In this document: positions 33,092 to 42,450 of the stretch, piece by piece | Position numbering within the stretch: the stretch's first letter is position 1 | Layout of the letters: each line of letters starts with the position of its first letter | Assembly (NCBI RefSeq): GCF_030285785.1 | Contig: NZ_CP127247.1 | Span: 3,743,501-3,807,500 of the forward strand | Direction of reading: 5' to 3' | Source of the DNA: Parasedimentitalea psychrophila | Lineage (GTDB): Bacteria; Pseudomonadota; Alphaproteobacteria; Rhodobacterales; Rhodobacteraceae | DNA: 64,000 bases | The notes under the pieces: generated by a model | What the model was told of the DNA's origin: nothing | The model's input: the letters and a program-made list of their open reading frames with translations, nothing else | The model's database searches: none | Made by a program: the position numbers and the translations under genes

Positions 33092-36037
33092 ATGGCCTTT
33101 AGAATTGAAGCCGAATCTTTTTCGAGAGACGTCGCATTCAAGGTCAAGTCACTGGCCCCGGCCTCAGCCAACCAAGTCTTGCAGGCCGACGGGAGCGGAG
33201 AGCAACGAGCTTCCTACGTCTTTGACCGCTCGGCCGGCACCTACGCCCTCACCATTGGTTATTTCGACGAGAACGATGGCGTCTCCAGTTTCGGCGTCTT
33301 CGTCGATGGCGTCGAAATCGACAACTGGTTGTGGGATGAGGATCTCGGAAGCGCATTCGCCAACAATATGACGGCCACGACCCGCACAATCACGGGCGTC
33401 CAGATCAATCAGGGCGAGGCGATTGAAGTGGTAGGAATGAAGGACGGCGGCGAACCGCTGCGCTTTGACTTCGTCGACTTCGCGCCTTTGGGAGCCGATG
33501 TGATCGCGCCCGAGGTCGTTAACGTCATGGCGCCCGACATTGGGCTTGCGCAGGCCGGCACTGCATCAACCGAGATCAGCGTGACCTATTCGGATAATGT
33601 CGCGCTGGATGTCTTGTATTTCGACATTGATGATATCAGAGTAACGGGACCTAGAGGCATTGACGTGGACGTCATAGGCTTCTCCGTCGATACACCGTCG
33701 GACGGAACTCCGCGCACCGTCACCTACACGATCGAGGCCCCGGGCCTCACTTGGGATCCCGCCGACAATGGATTCTATTCGATTTCGCTCGAAGCCCTTG
33801 AGGTTCACGACACCTCGTTCAATGCAGCGCAGGCGATCGTCGACCTGGCCTCGTTCACCGTCGCCATTGATGACCAACCCCCGCCCCCGTCTTTCCGCAT
33901 CGAGGCGGAAAACTTCACGCGCGACGTCGCGTTCCAAGTGAAGTCACTGGCCCCTGCATCAGGCGACCAGGTTTTGCAGGCTGAAGGGCAGGGCGAGCAG
34001 CGTGCCTCTTACGTCTTTAATCGTCCGACCGGCACCTACGAACTCACCATAGGATATTTCGACGAGAATGATGGTGTCTCCAGTTTCGGCGTCTTCGTCG
34101 ATGACGTCGAAATCGACAACTGGTTGTGGGATGAGGATCTCGGTAGCGCATTCGCCAACAATATGACGGCCACGACCCACACGATCCAAGGTGTTAACAT
34201 CAATATGGGCGATGTGATCGAAGTCGCTGGAATGAAGGACGGTGGCGAGCCGCTGCGCTTTGACTATGTCGACTTTGCCGGCGCTTCAGGTGTCGAGACG
34301 ATCATCTACGACCCGTTTTTGAGTGAGTTGCCCAATGTCGAAATGGAGGTCCGGCGCGGTCAGGATATCGCACTGCTGACGCCGCTGGCCAATGCCGACA
34401 GGTACGATGACGATGCCCTTGACCTGATCGTCGACGCACTCGACGAGGGTTGGAACTTCTACCGCCAGATCACCGGACGCGAACCAGCATTGCTTGCTGG
34501 GCGTCATATCGATGGCCTTGGCACAATCGCGGTAGTCGAGCGGACCTGCGGCGCCGGTTGCGCCTTTCTGGGTCTTACAGGAATCGAGATCTGGGCACAG
34601 CCATACTTCAACGAATGGATGCATGACAACGTCCGCGACAACAACCAATACGATCAGATCCTGTTTTATGAATTGGGGCGGAATTTCTGGTTCTATTCCG
34701 ACCAGATCGGTGCCATGCCGATCAACGTGCCGGTGACCTTCGCCGTGGCCAACCGCTATTTCGCGATAGAGGCGGCCGGTCTCGACCCGGCGCCACACGA
34801 CAACAGCATTCCTTATGATGCGTTGCGGGACGAGCTTCTCGACGATCTGAGCCAGTACTATCTTCAGGATCCGGCGCTTGACTGGAGCAACACGATTGAT
34901 GTGAACGACGCTCCCGACATCCCTGGCGGCATGTTTGACTGGGATGGCTCCGGCCTGCTGGTTTCGTTCCACGCCCGGGTCATGGAAGACTTCGGGCAGG
35001 AGGTCTATGGGGAAATGTGGCAGACCATAGGCACTGCGGCGGCCACCAACGACCCTGACATTGCCGCCGACACCTATCTCAATGCCGCCTCCTCTGCCTC
35101 CGGGATCGATTATGGCTTCCTGCGCAAGGAGGGTGGAGAGGTCTTTGTCATAGGTGATTCCGGCGACAATCAACTTCAGGCGCCCGCCGCCACGCCCGGC
35201 GCGCGGCTGATCATGCATGGCTTTGCCGGCGATGATCACGTCGTTGGCGGAAATGGGGATGAATTCATCTTCGGTGGCGCGGGGAACGACCATCTTGAGG
35301 GCCGCACTTTGGTGGGCGGCACCGGCGACGACTTGCTGGAAGGCGGCAGTGATAACCACGAACTCTTCGGAGGACCGGGCAGCGATACCTTCTCGGTCGG
35401 GAACTTGGTCAGTGGCCGTCCCTGGGGCTGGTCGGATGTCAGAGACTATGAACCCGGGATCGATGTGATTGATCTGGGTGGTTACAGCATAAACTGGTTC
35501 AGCGAGCATAGTTCGGGAGTAGAAATTAACTTTGGACCCGACACCGATCACGAGGGGGCCGGAGATACCATATTGGTGCACGGTATAACCGATTTCCGCC
35601 AGATCACCTTCGTCAATACCCCGGCTCCGCCGTCGCCAATCAGGGTTGAGGCGGAGGACTTCATGATAGATGGGGGTTTCGTCGTGAGTTCGCTCGGCGG
35701 AGCTTCCGGCGGGCAGGTTTTGAAGGCGGGTGATGCGGGGCAGCAACTTGCGAGCATTAACTTCCCGGGGCCGAGCGGGCCATACGATGTCGTCATCGGT
35801 TACTACGACGAGAACGACGGCGAGGCCAGCTTTCAATTCACGATCGAGGAGTCCCAAATCGTCGATTTCGTCTGGGACCAGGATCTGGGAAGCCCGCTCG
35901 CCAATAGCATGACCAAAACCACCCGGGAGATCGATGACGTTCCGATCAGCAATGGCGACATCATGCAGTTTTATGGGTTCGGTGACGCCGGCGAGCCGCT
36001 GCGCATTGATTACGTCGATTTCATCTTCATCTTTTAG
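33092..36037 (+). CDS. Secreted CBM / Ig-like / RTX protein with a degenerate metallopeptidase-like domain
   Basis: 981 residues from ATG 33092, preceded by GGGAG; the frame extends upstream but MAFRIEAESF is the first module. Order: CBM6/35-like module (FRIEAESFSRD to YVDF type end, ~1-130), Ig-like repeat (SDNVALDVLYFDIDDIRVTG), second CBM-like module (~270-400), a ~280-residue globular domain with FYELGRNFWFYSDQIG, RTX-type repeats (FAGDDHVVGGNGDEFIFGGA, GNDHLEGRTL, GGTGDDLLEGGSDN), third CBM-like module. The YELGR motif sits where secreted metallopeptidases have HExxH, so the zinc ligands are missing. No signal peptide; RTX repeats imply type I secretion. It is probably a surface or extracellular polysaccharide-binding protein related to the giant lyase-like protein at 37.8 kb. 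Confidence 0.82.
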   Translation: MAFRIEAESFSRDVAFKVKSLAPASANQVLQADGSGEQRASYVFDRSAGTYALTIGYFDENDGVSSFGVFVDGVEIDNWLWDEDLGSAFANNMTATTRTITGVQINQGEAIEVVGMKDGGEPLRFDFVDFAPLGADVIAPEVVNVMAPDIGLAQAGTASTEISVTYSDNVALDVLYFDIDDIRVTGPRGIDVDVIGFSVDTPSDGTPRTVTYTIEAPGLTWDPADNGFYSISLEALEVHDTSFNAAQAIVDLASFTVAIDDQPPPPSFRIEAENFTRDVAFQVKSLAPASGDQVLQAEGQGEQRASYVFNRPTGTYELTIGYFDENDGVSSFGVFVDDVEIDNWLWDEDLGSAFANNMTATTHTIQGVNINMGDVIEVAGMKDGGEPLRFDYVDFAGASGVETIIYDPFLSELPNVEMEVRRGQDIALLTPLANADRYDDDALDLIVDALDEGWNFYRQITGREPALLAGRHIDGLGTIAVVERTCGAGCAFLGLTGIEIWAQPYFNEWMHDNVRDNNQYDQILFYELGRNFWFYSDQIGAMPINVPVTFAVANRYFAIEAAGLDPAPHDNSIPYDALRDELLDDLSQYYLQDPALDWSNTIDVNDAPDIPGGMFDWDGSGLLVSFHARVMEDFGQEVYGEMWQTIGTAAATNDPDIAADTYLNAASSASGIDYGFLRKEGGEVFVIGDSGDNQLQAPAATPGARLIMHGFAGDDHVVGGNGDEFIFGGAGNDHLEGRTLVGGTGDDLLEGGSDNHELFGGPGSDTFSVGNLVSGRPWGWSDVRDYEPGIDVIDLGGYSINWFSEHSSGVEINFGPDTDHEGAGDTILVHGITDFRQITFVNTPAPPSPIRVEAEDFMIDGGFVVSSLGGASGGQVLKAGDAGQQLASINFPGPSGPYDVVIGYYDENDGEASFQFTIEESQIVDFVWDQDLGSPLANSMTKTTREIDDVPISNGDIMQFYGFGDAGEPLRIDYVDFIFIF

Positions 36038-36239
36038 GTGACAGCATTTTGGAGGGATTGAAAAGCGGTTTGCACGCGATCGGCTTGACCCGCATTGTTG
36101 GCGCTCAAAGTTAGTGCAGGGCGCGCTGGTTTCCATCGTTGCAATGCCCCTTGAGCCGCAGGAGAAGTCCGCTTTGTCCCGCAACTCGGTTATTCGTCAG
36201 ATTACAGCGAATGACCGGAATCCGCCCTTTGTGCCGATC

Positions 36240-36461
36240 TCACGTCAGTCGGTACTTTCCTCGTGCCTTACCAATTCTATCCTCGGCAGGGTCTTCGCCC
36301 TTTGCGACCTGTCCCATGCCTTCCTTGGCGAGTTTGCGCGCCTCGTCCACGGTAATCTTGCCATGCCGCCCGATGGACACGCGCCGGGTTCTTCCACCTT
36401 TGCGACATTGCGCCTGATAGGTCTGGGCTCTTGATGGCGTCACACGCCGCCCAAAAGCCAC
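36240..36461 (-). pseudogene. Tyrosine integrase arm-binding domain remnant
   Basis: Minus strand AQTYQAQCRKGGRTRRVSIG, RHGKITVDEARKLAKEGMGQ, VAKGEDPAED: the arm-type DNA-binding N-terminus of phage-like integrases. The frame stops soon after, with no core or catalytic domain. It may derive from the same lost element as the C-terminal remnant at 32367. Confidence 0.7.
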
Positions 36462-36853
36462 CGGGCCATTTTAGATTGCGGACTGGTCCTGGTCTCTCGA
36501 TTGGCCGCGTAGGGGGGGGCAGAAATGCCCTCTCAGGCCACCTGAAGGCTGGCGAGGTGCAACCACCCACTTTGCGAAATCAGCCATTCTGGGGGCATCT
36601 GAGGGGCTCACCGTTTCAATTCTGGAAAGAGCGGTCAAAACCGAACCCAAAAGCGCCCCCAGAATGAAGGGGGCGGCTTAGGGCCGATAGTGACCGTGAT
36701 GGAAGGGGGCGGTCTGATTGCTGCGCCATGCACAATTCGACTTGAAGGGCGGGTTCCGGACCTTCGCTGCGGTCAAGTCCAACGGCAGCAATGCGCAGTT
36801 AGGTGGGATTCACCCCGGTTCGAAAATGCAGATATCTAGGAAGTTATGGGATA
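36462..36853. repeat. Intergenic region with dispersed repeat
   Basis: GATTGCTGCGCCATGCACAA, GAAGGGCGGGTTCCGGACCT, TCGCTGCGG and AACGGCAGCAATGCGCAG (36717-36805) match the repeat at 55716-55799 (GATTGCTGCACCACGTACA, GAAGGGCGGA, TTCGCTGC, GGCGGCAATGCG). No gene seen. Confidence 0.6.
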
Positions 36854-37485
36854 TTAAGAATCTACGTCTTTGAGCAATTCATCCTCGATATTCTCCGGTG
36901 CAGAAACGAGAGACTCCCCCAACTCTTTGAGGCCGAGAATGGGTGCCGACCGCATTTTTTCTTTTGCGGTTGCCTGAGTTAAATCAATTTCAGATAATTT
37001 CCCAGTCAGTTTTCTCATATGTGCGTAGCAACCAATGTCGATCGCGAATGCTTGATAAGATCCTTCTTGAGATTTATGGGTGAGCGCGTCGGCACAGCTG
37101 TGAATAATGCGATAGTCCATCAATCGGAAAATTAGTGCTTTCACGCTATCATCTTGCTGAAGAACTTTTTCCGCTATCAGAAAAACATTAGTTTTCCTTC
37201 GCAGACAAAATTCTCTGATCGAATATATACCTTTAAGTAACGCATCTTGTTCATCATATTGAGAATCCTGCTTGAGCTCGTCTATACGTCTCTCAAGGTT
37301 CGCCTTGCTCAATAGGCGGACTTCATCCTTTCCGATTCTTGTTTCTGCACCACTCCCCAAGACATCTATAAAAAGCGACAGCACATCACGTGGAACTCCG
37401 CCACCGGCCATAACGAGGCGTGAAAACCCATCTCCCTTGAACTGATCCCCGAGAAGCTCTTCGGAAATATTGGCTCGCTTAGTGG
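36854..37485 (-). pseudogene. ATPase-like protein, C-terminal part, truncated by an IS6 fragment
   Basis: The frame is open from the IS6 junction: STKRANISEELLGDQFKGDG, FSRLVMAGGGVPRDVLSLFI, continuing to LLKDVDS. MAGGGVPRDVLSL resembles the sensor-2 region of P-loop ATPases. The rest is helical, with RRIDELKQDSQYDEQDALLK and IREFCLRRKTNVFLIAEKVL, winged-helix-like. The N-terminal nucleotide-binding part is absent, so it is at best a remnant. It may have belonged to a defence or anti-phage gene, but that cannot be supported here. Confidence 0.55.
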
Positions 37486-37702
37486 ATTGAACAAACGGGC
37501 CGAAGTTTCACATCAACCTACACGTCGACGAGAGCGCCGAATGGGCCGGTTCAAGCCGCTTGGATCAATGCAGCATTTTCTGTCCGTCCACGATGCCATC
37601 TACAACCATTTCAATCTGCAACGTCATCTGATCTCTCGCCCAACTTTCCGTCAAACGCGCGCCTCAGCCTATGTGGCGTGGAATGAAATCGTTACTGCGT
37701 AA
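37484..37702 (+). pseudogene. IS6 family (IS26-like) transposase C-terminal remnant
   Basis: NKRAEVSHQPTRRRERRMGR, FKPLGSMQHFLSVHDAIYNH, FNLQRHLISRPTFRQTRASA: the well-known C-terminus of IS6 transposases (NxRAExSHQPxRRRER). The DDE core is missing. It abuts the truncated ATPase-like gene on the other strand. Confidence 0.88.
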
Positions 37703-37814
37703 TAGCGGGAACTTTCCACTTTGGCGGTCCACTAAAATTAACGTATCAACGCCAATACGACTATCGCAGCATTTTGTACGGATCTGCGAAAAGGAAAGTT
37801 CGCTAAAGTTGCAT

Positions 37815-40800
37815 CTATCCGATCAGTTCGTCAACATACACAAAGTCGATATAGTCGGTGCGCAGCGGCTCGCTGCCATCCTTGAGGCCGACGAGCTCTA
37901 TCACGTCGCCAGCCGACAGTGACACGTTGGTGATGGCGTGTTCGGCCAAAGTTGTCTGGTCGGCAAAGGCGGACCCGGCATCGGCATTCCAGATAAACGT
38001 GTCAATCGTGGTCCCGTTAACCAGGGCGCTCATTTGCGACTGACCGTCGGATTCGTCGTAATGGCCAATGCCCAGATCGTAGATACCGTCGGCTTCGGTG
38101 AAGGTATACGAGGCCCGCTGCTCGCCGCTGCCGCCGGCCTGCAGATACTGATCGTTGGACGCCAAGCTGTTGTTCCTGACATTGAAGCCGCTGACAATGT
38201 CGAAGGTTTCGGCCTCGATCCGGAACGGTTCGGGCGGCGGCACGGTCAGATCAGCCGTGAATGTTGCCATAGACGGGTCGGCCACCACCGAGTTGCCGCT
38301 GGTGTCCTGCACCTCGCTGTTCAGAAGCGCAACGGTATAGTTGCCGTCGTCGGCAAGGTCCCACGTGCCGCCTGGCGCGGTCACCGTATAGGTCGCCGTC
38401 CGCGGGGTTCCGGCGATGCTGGTGTCGACACTAACGCCGGTCACCGCAAGGCTGCCGCCCGGCCCGGTCACGGTGATGTCACCGATGTCGATAGTCGACA
38501 CGTCAACGGCCACGTTGTCCGAGAAGACAACGGTGATGTCGGTGCTCACCTCACCGGCCTGGACAGAGCCGATATTCGGCGCTGAAGACGACTGCACGAC
38601 AGGCGCGGTCGTATCGGCACCATCGACCGTGAAGGCCGTCATAGACGGGTCGGCCACCACCGAGTTGCCGCTGGTGTCCTGTACCTCGTTGTCCAGAAGC
38701 GCAACGGTATAGCTGCCGTCGTCGGCAACGTCCCACGTGCCGCCTGGCGCGGTCACCGTATAGGTCGCCGTCCGCGGGGTTTCGGCGATGCTGGTGTCGA
38801 CACTAACGCCGGTCACCGCAAGGCTGCCGCCCGGCCCGGTAACGGTGATGTCACCGATGTCGATGGTCGACACGTCAACGGCCACGTTGTCTGAGAAGAC
38901 AACGGTGATGTCGGTGCTCATCTCACCGGCCTGAGCAGAGCCGATATCGGGCGCCGAAGACGACTGGACGAACGGCGCGATCGTATCGTCACTATCGACC
39001 GTGAATGTTGCCATAGACGGGTCGGCCACTACCGAGTTGCCGCTGGTGTCCTGCACCTCGCTGTCCAGAAGCGCAACGGTATAGCTGCCGTCGTCGGCAA
39101 CGTCCCACGTGCCGCCTGGCGCGGTCACCATATAGGTCGCCGTCCGCAGGGTTCCGACGATGCTGGTGTCGACACTAACGCCGGTCACCGCAAGGCTGCC
39201 GCCCGGCCCGGTAACGGTGATGTCACCGATGTCGATAGTCGACACGTCAACGGCCACGTTGTCCGAGAAGACAACGGTGATGTCGGTGCTCATCTCACCG
39301 ACCTGGGCAGAGCCGATATTCGGCGCTGAAGATAACTGGACGACAGGCGCGGTCGTATCGCCGCCACTGACCCATGTGAAGTCGATATAGTCGGTGCGCA
39401 GCGGCTCGCTGCCATCCTTGAAGCCGACGAGCTCTATCACGTCGCCAGCCGACAGTGACACGTTGGTGATGGCGTGTTCGGCCAAAGTTGTCTGGTCGGC
39501 AAAGGCGGACCCGGCATCGGTATTCCAGATAAACGTGTCAATCGTGGTCCCGTTTACCAGGGCGCTCATTTGCGACTGACCGTCGGACTCGTCGTAATGG
39601 CCAATGCCCAGATCGTAGATACCGTCGGCTTCGGTGAAGGTATACGAAGCCCGCTGCTCGCCGCTGCCGCCGGCCTGCAGATACTGATCGTTGGACGCCA
39701 AGCTGTTGTTCTTGACATTGAAGCCGCTGACAATGTCGAAGGTTTCGGCCTCGATCCGGAACGGTTCGGGCGGCGGCACGGTCAGATCAACCATGAATGT
39801 TGCCATAGACGGGTCGGCCACCACCGAGTTGCCGCTGGTGTCCTGCACCTCGCTGTCCAGAAGCGCAACGGTATAGCTGCCGTCGTCGGCAACGTCCCAC
39901 GTGCCGCCTGGCGCGGTCACCATATAGGTCGCCGTCCGCGGGGTTCCAGCGATGCTGGTGTCGACACTAACGCCGGTCACCGCAAGGCTGCCGCCCGGCC
40001 CGATAACGGTGATGTCACCGATGTCGATGGTCGACACGTCAACGGCCACGTTGTCCGAGAAGACAACGGTGATGTCGGTGCTCACCTCACCGGCCTGGAC
40101 AGAGCCGATATTCGGCGCCGAAGACGACTGGACGACAGGCGCGGTCGTATCGGCACTATCGACCGTGAAGGCCGTCATAGACGGGTCGGCCACCACAGAG
40201 TTGCCGCTGGTGTCCTGTACCTCGTTGTCCAGAAGCGCAACGGTATAGCTGCCGTCGTCGGCAACGTCCCACGTGCCGCCTGGCGCGGTCACCGTATAGG
40301 TCGCCGTCCGCGGGGTTCCGGCGATGCTGGTGTCGACACTAACGCCGGTCACCGCAAGGCTGCCGCCCGGCCCGGTAACGGTGATGTCACCGATGTCGAT
40401 GGTCGACACGTCAACGGCCACGTTGTCTGAGAAGACAACGGTGATGTCGGTGCTCATCTCACCGGCCTGAGCAGAGCCGATATCGGGCGCCGAAGACGAC
40501 TGCACGACAGGCGCGGTCGTATCGGCACCATCGACCGTGAAGGCCGTCATAGACGGGTCGGCCACCACCGAGTTGCCGCTGGTGTCCTGCACCTCGCTGT
40601 CCAGAAGCGCAACGGTATAGTTGCCGTCGTCGGCAACGTCCCACATCCCGCCTGGCGCGGTCACCGTATAGGTCGCCGTCCGCGGGGTTCCAGCGATGCT
40701 GGTGTCGACACTAACGCCGGTCACCGCAAGGCTGCCGCCCGGCCCGGTCACGGTGATGTCACCGATGTCGATAGTCGACACGTCAACGGCCACGTTGTCC

Positions 40801-42450
40801 GAGAAGACAACGGTGATGTCGGTGCTCACCTCTCCGGCCTGGGCAGAGCCGATATTCGGCGCTGAAGACGACTGGACGACAGGCGCGGTCGTATCGCCGC
40901 CACTGACCCATGTGAAGTCGATATAGTCGGTGCGCAGCGGCTCGCTGCCATCCTTGAAGCCGACGAGCTCGATCACGTCGCCAGCCGACAGTGACACGTT
41001 GGTGATGGCGTGTTCGGCCAAAGTTGTCTGGTCGGCAAAGGCGGACCCGGCATCGGCATTCCAGATAAACGTGTCAATCGTGGTCCCGTTAACCAGGGCG
41101 CTCATTTGCGACTGACCGTCGGATTCGTCGTAATGGCCAATGCCCAGATCGTAGATACCGTCGGCTTCGGTGAAGGTATACGAGGCCCGCTGCTCGCCGC
41201 TGCCGCCGACCTGCAGATACTGATCGTTGGACGCCAAGCTGTTGTTCCTGACATTGAAGCCGCTGACAATGTCGAAGGTTTCGGCCTCGATCCGGAACGG
41301 TTCGGGCGGCGGCACGGTCAGATCAACCGTGAAGGTCGTCATAGACGGGTCGGCCACCACCGAGTTGCCGCTGGTGTCCTGCACCTCGCTGTTCAGAAGC
41401 GCAACGGTATAGTTGCCGTCGTCGGCAAGGTCCCACGTGCCGCCTGGCGCGGTCACCGTATAGGTCGCCGTCCGCGGGGTTCCGGCGATGCTGGTGTCGA
41501 CACTAACGCCGGTCACCGCAAGGCTGCCGCCCGGCCCGGTCACGGTGATGTCACCGATGTCGATAGTCGACACGTCAACGGCCACGTTGTCCGAGAAGAC
41601 AACGGTGATGTCGGTGCTCACCTCACCGGCCTGGACAGAGCCGATATTCGGCGCTGAAGACGACTGCACGACAGGCGCGGTCGTATCGGCACCATCGACC
41701 GTGAAGGCCGTCATAGACGGGTCGGCCACCACCGAGTTGCCGCTGGTGTCCTGTACCTCGTTGTCCAGAAGCGCAACGGTATAGCTGCCGTCGTCGGCAA
41801 CGTCCCACGTGCCGCCTGGCGCGGTCACCGTATAGGTCGCCGTCCGCGGGGTTCCGGCGATGCTGGTGTCGACACTAACGCCGGTCACCGCAAGGCTGCC
41901 GCCCGGCCCGGTAACGGTGATGTCACCGATGTCGATGGTCGACACGTCAACGGCCACGTTGTCTGAGAAGACAACGGTGATGTCGGTGCTCATCTCACCG
42001 GCCTGAGCAGAGCCGATATCGGGCGCCGAAGACGACTGGACGAACGGCGCGATCGTATCGTCACTATCGACCGTGAATGTTGCCATAGACGGGTCGGCCA
42101 CTACCGAGTTGCCGCTGGTGTCCTGCACCTCGCTGTCCAGAAGCGCAACGGTATAGCTGCCGTCGTCGGCAACGTCCCACGTGCCGCCTGGCGCGGTCAC
42201 CATATAGGTCGCCGTCCGCAGGGTTCCGACGATGCTGGTGTCGACACTAACGCCGGTCACCGCAAGGCTGCCGCCCGGCCCGGTAACGGTGATGTCCCCG
42301 ATGTCGATAGTTGACACGTCAACGGCCACGTTGTCCGAGAAGACAACGGTGATGTCGGTGCTCACCTCTCCGGCCTGGGCAGAGCCGATATTCGGCGCCG
42401 AAGACGACTGGACGACCGGCGCGGCCGTATCGACACTAACGATCAGCCCG
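37815..42450 (-). repeat. Three 1536-bp super-repeats within the giant gene
   Basis: CBM units begin 1536 bp apart (for example the same 61-codon reverse frame at 37858, 39394 and 40930). Blocks 1 and 3 share variants (Ser-Ile-Val-Gly-Thr-Leu-Arg in the first Ig unit, DDTIAPFVQ in the second) that block 2 lacks, so one outer block is a recent copy of the other. Confidence 0.95.

Noticed and set aside
34286-36184. 632-codon frame on the minus strand
   Set aside because: It is the reverse shadow of the CBM/RTX gene; the plus-strand frame has recognisable modules and a ribosome site, the shadow has none.
37815-42450. Highly regular repeats that might be a CRISPR array or satellite
   Set aside because: The period is 1536 bp with an open 1946-codon frame and domain-level repetition; there are no short repeats with unique spacers.
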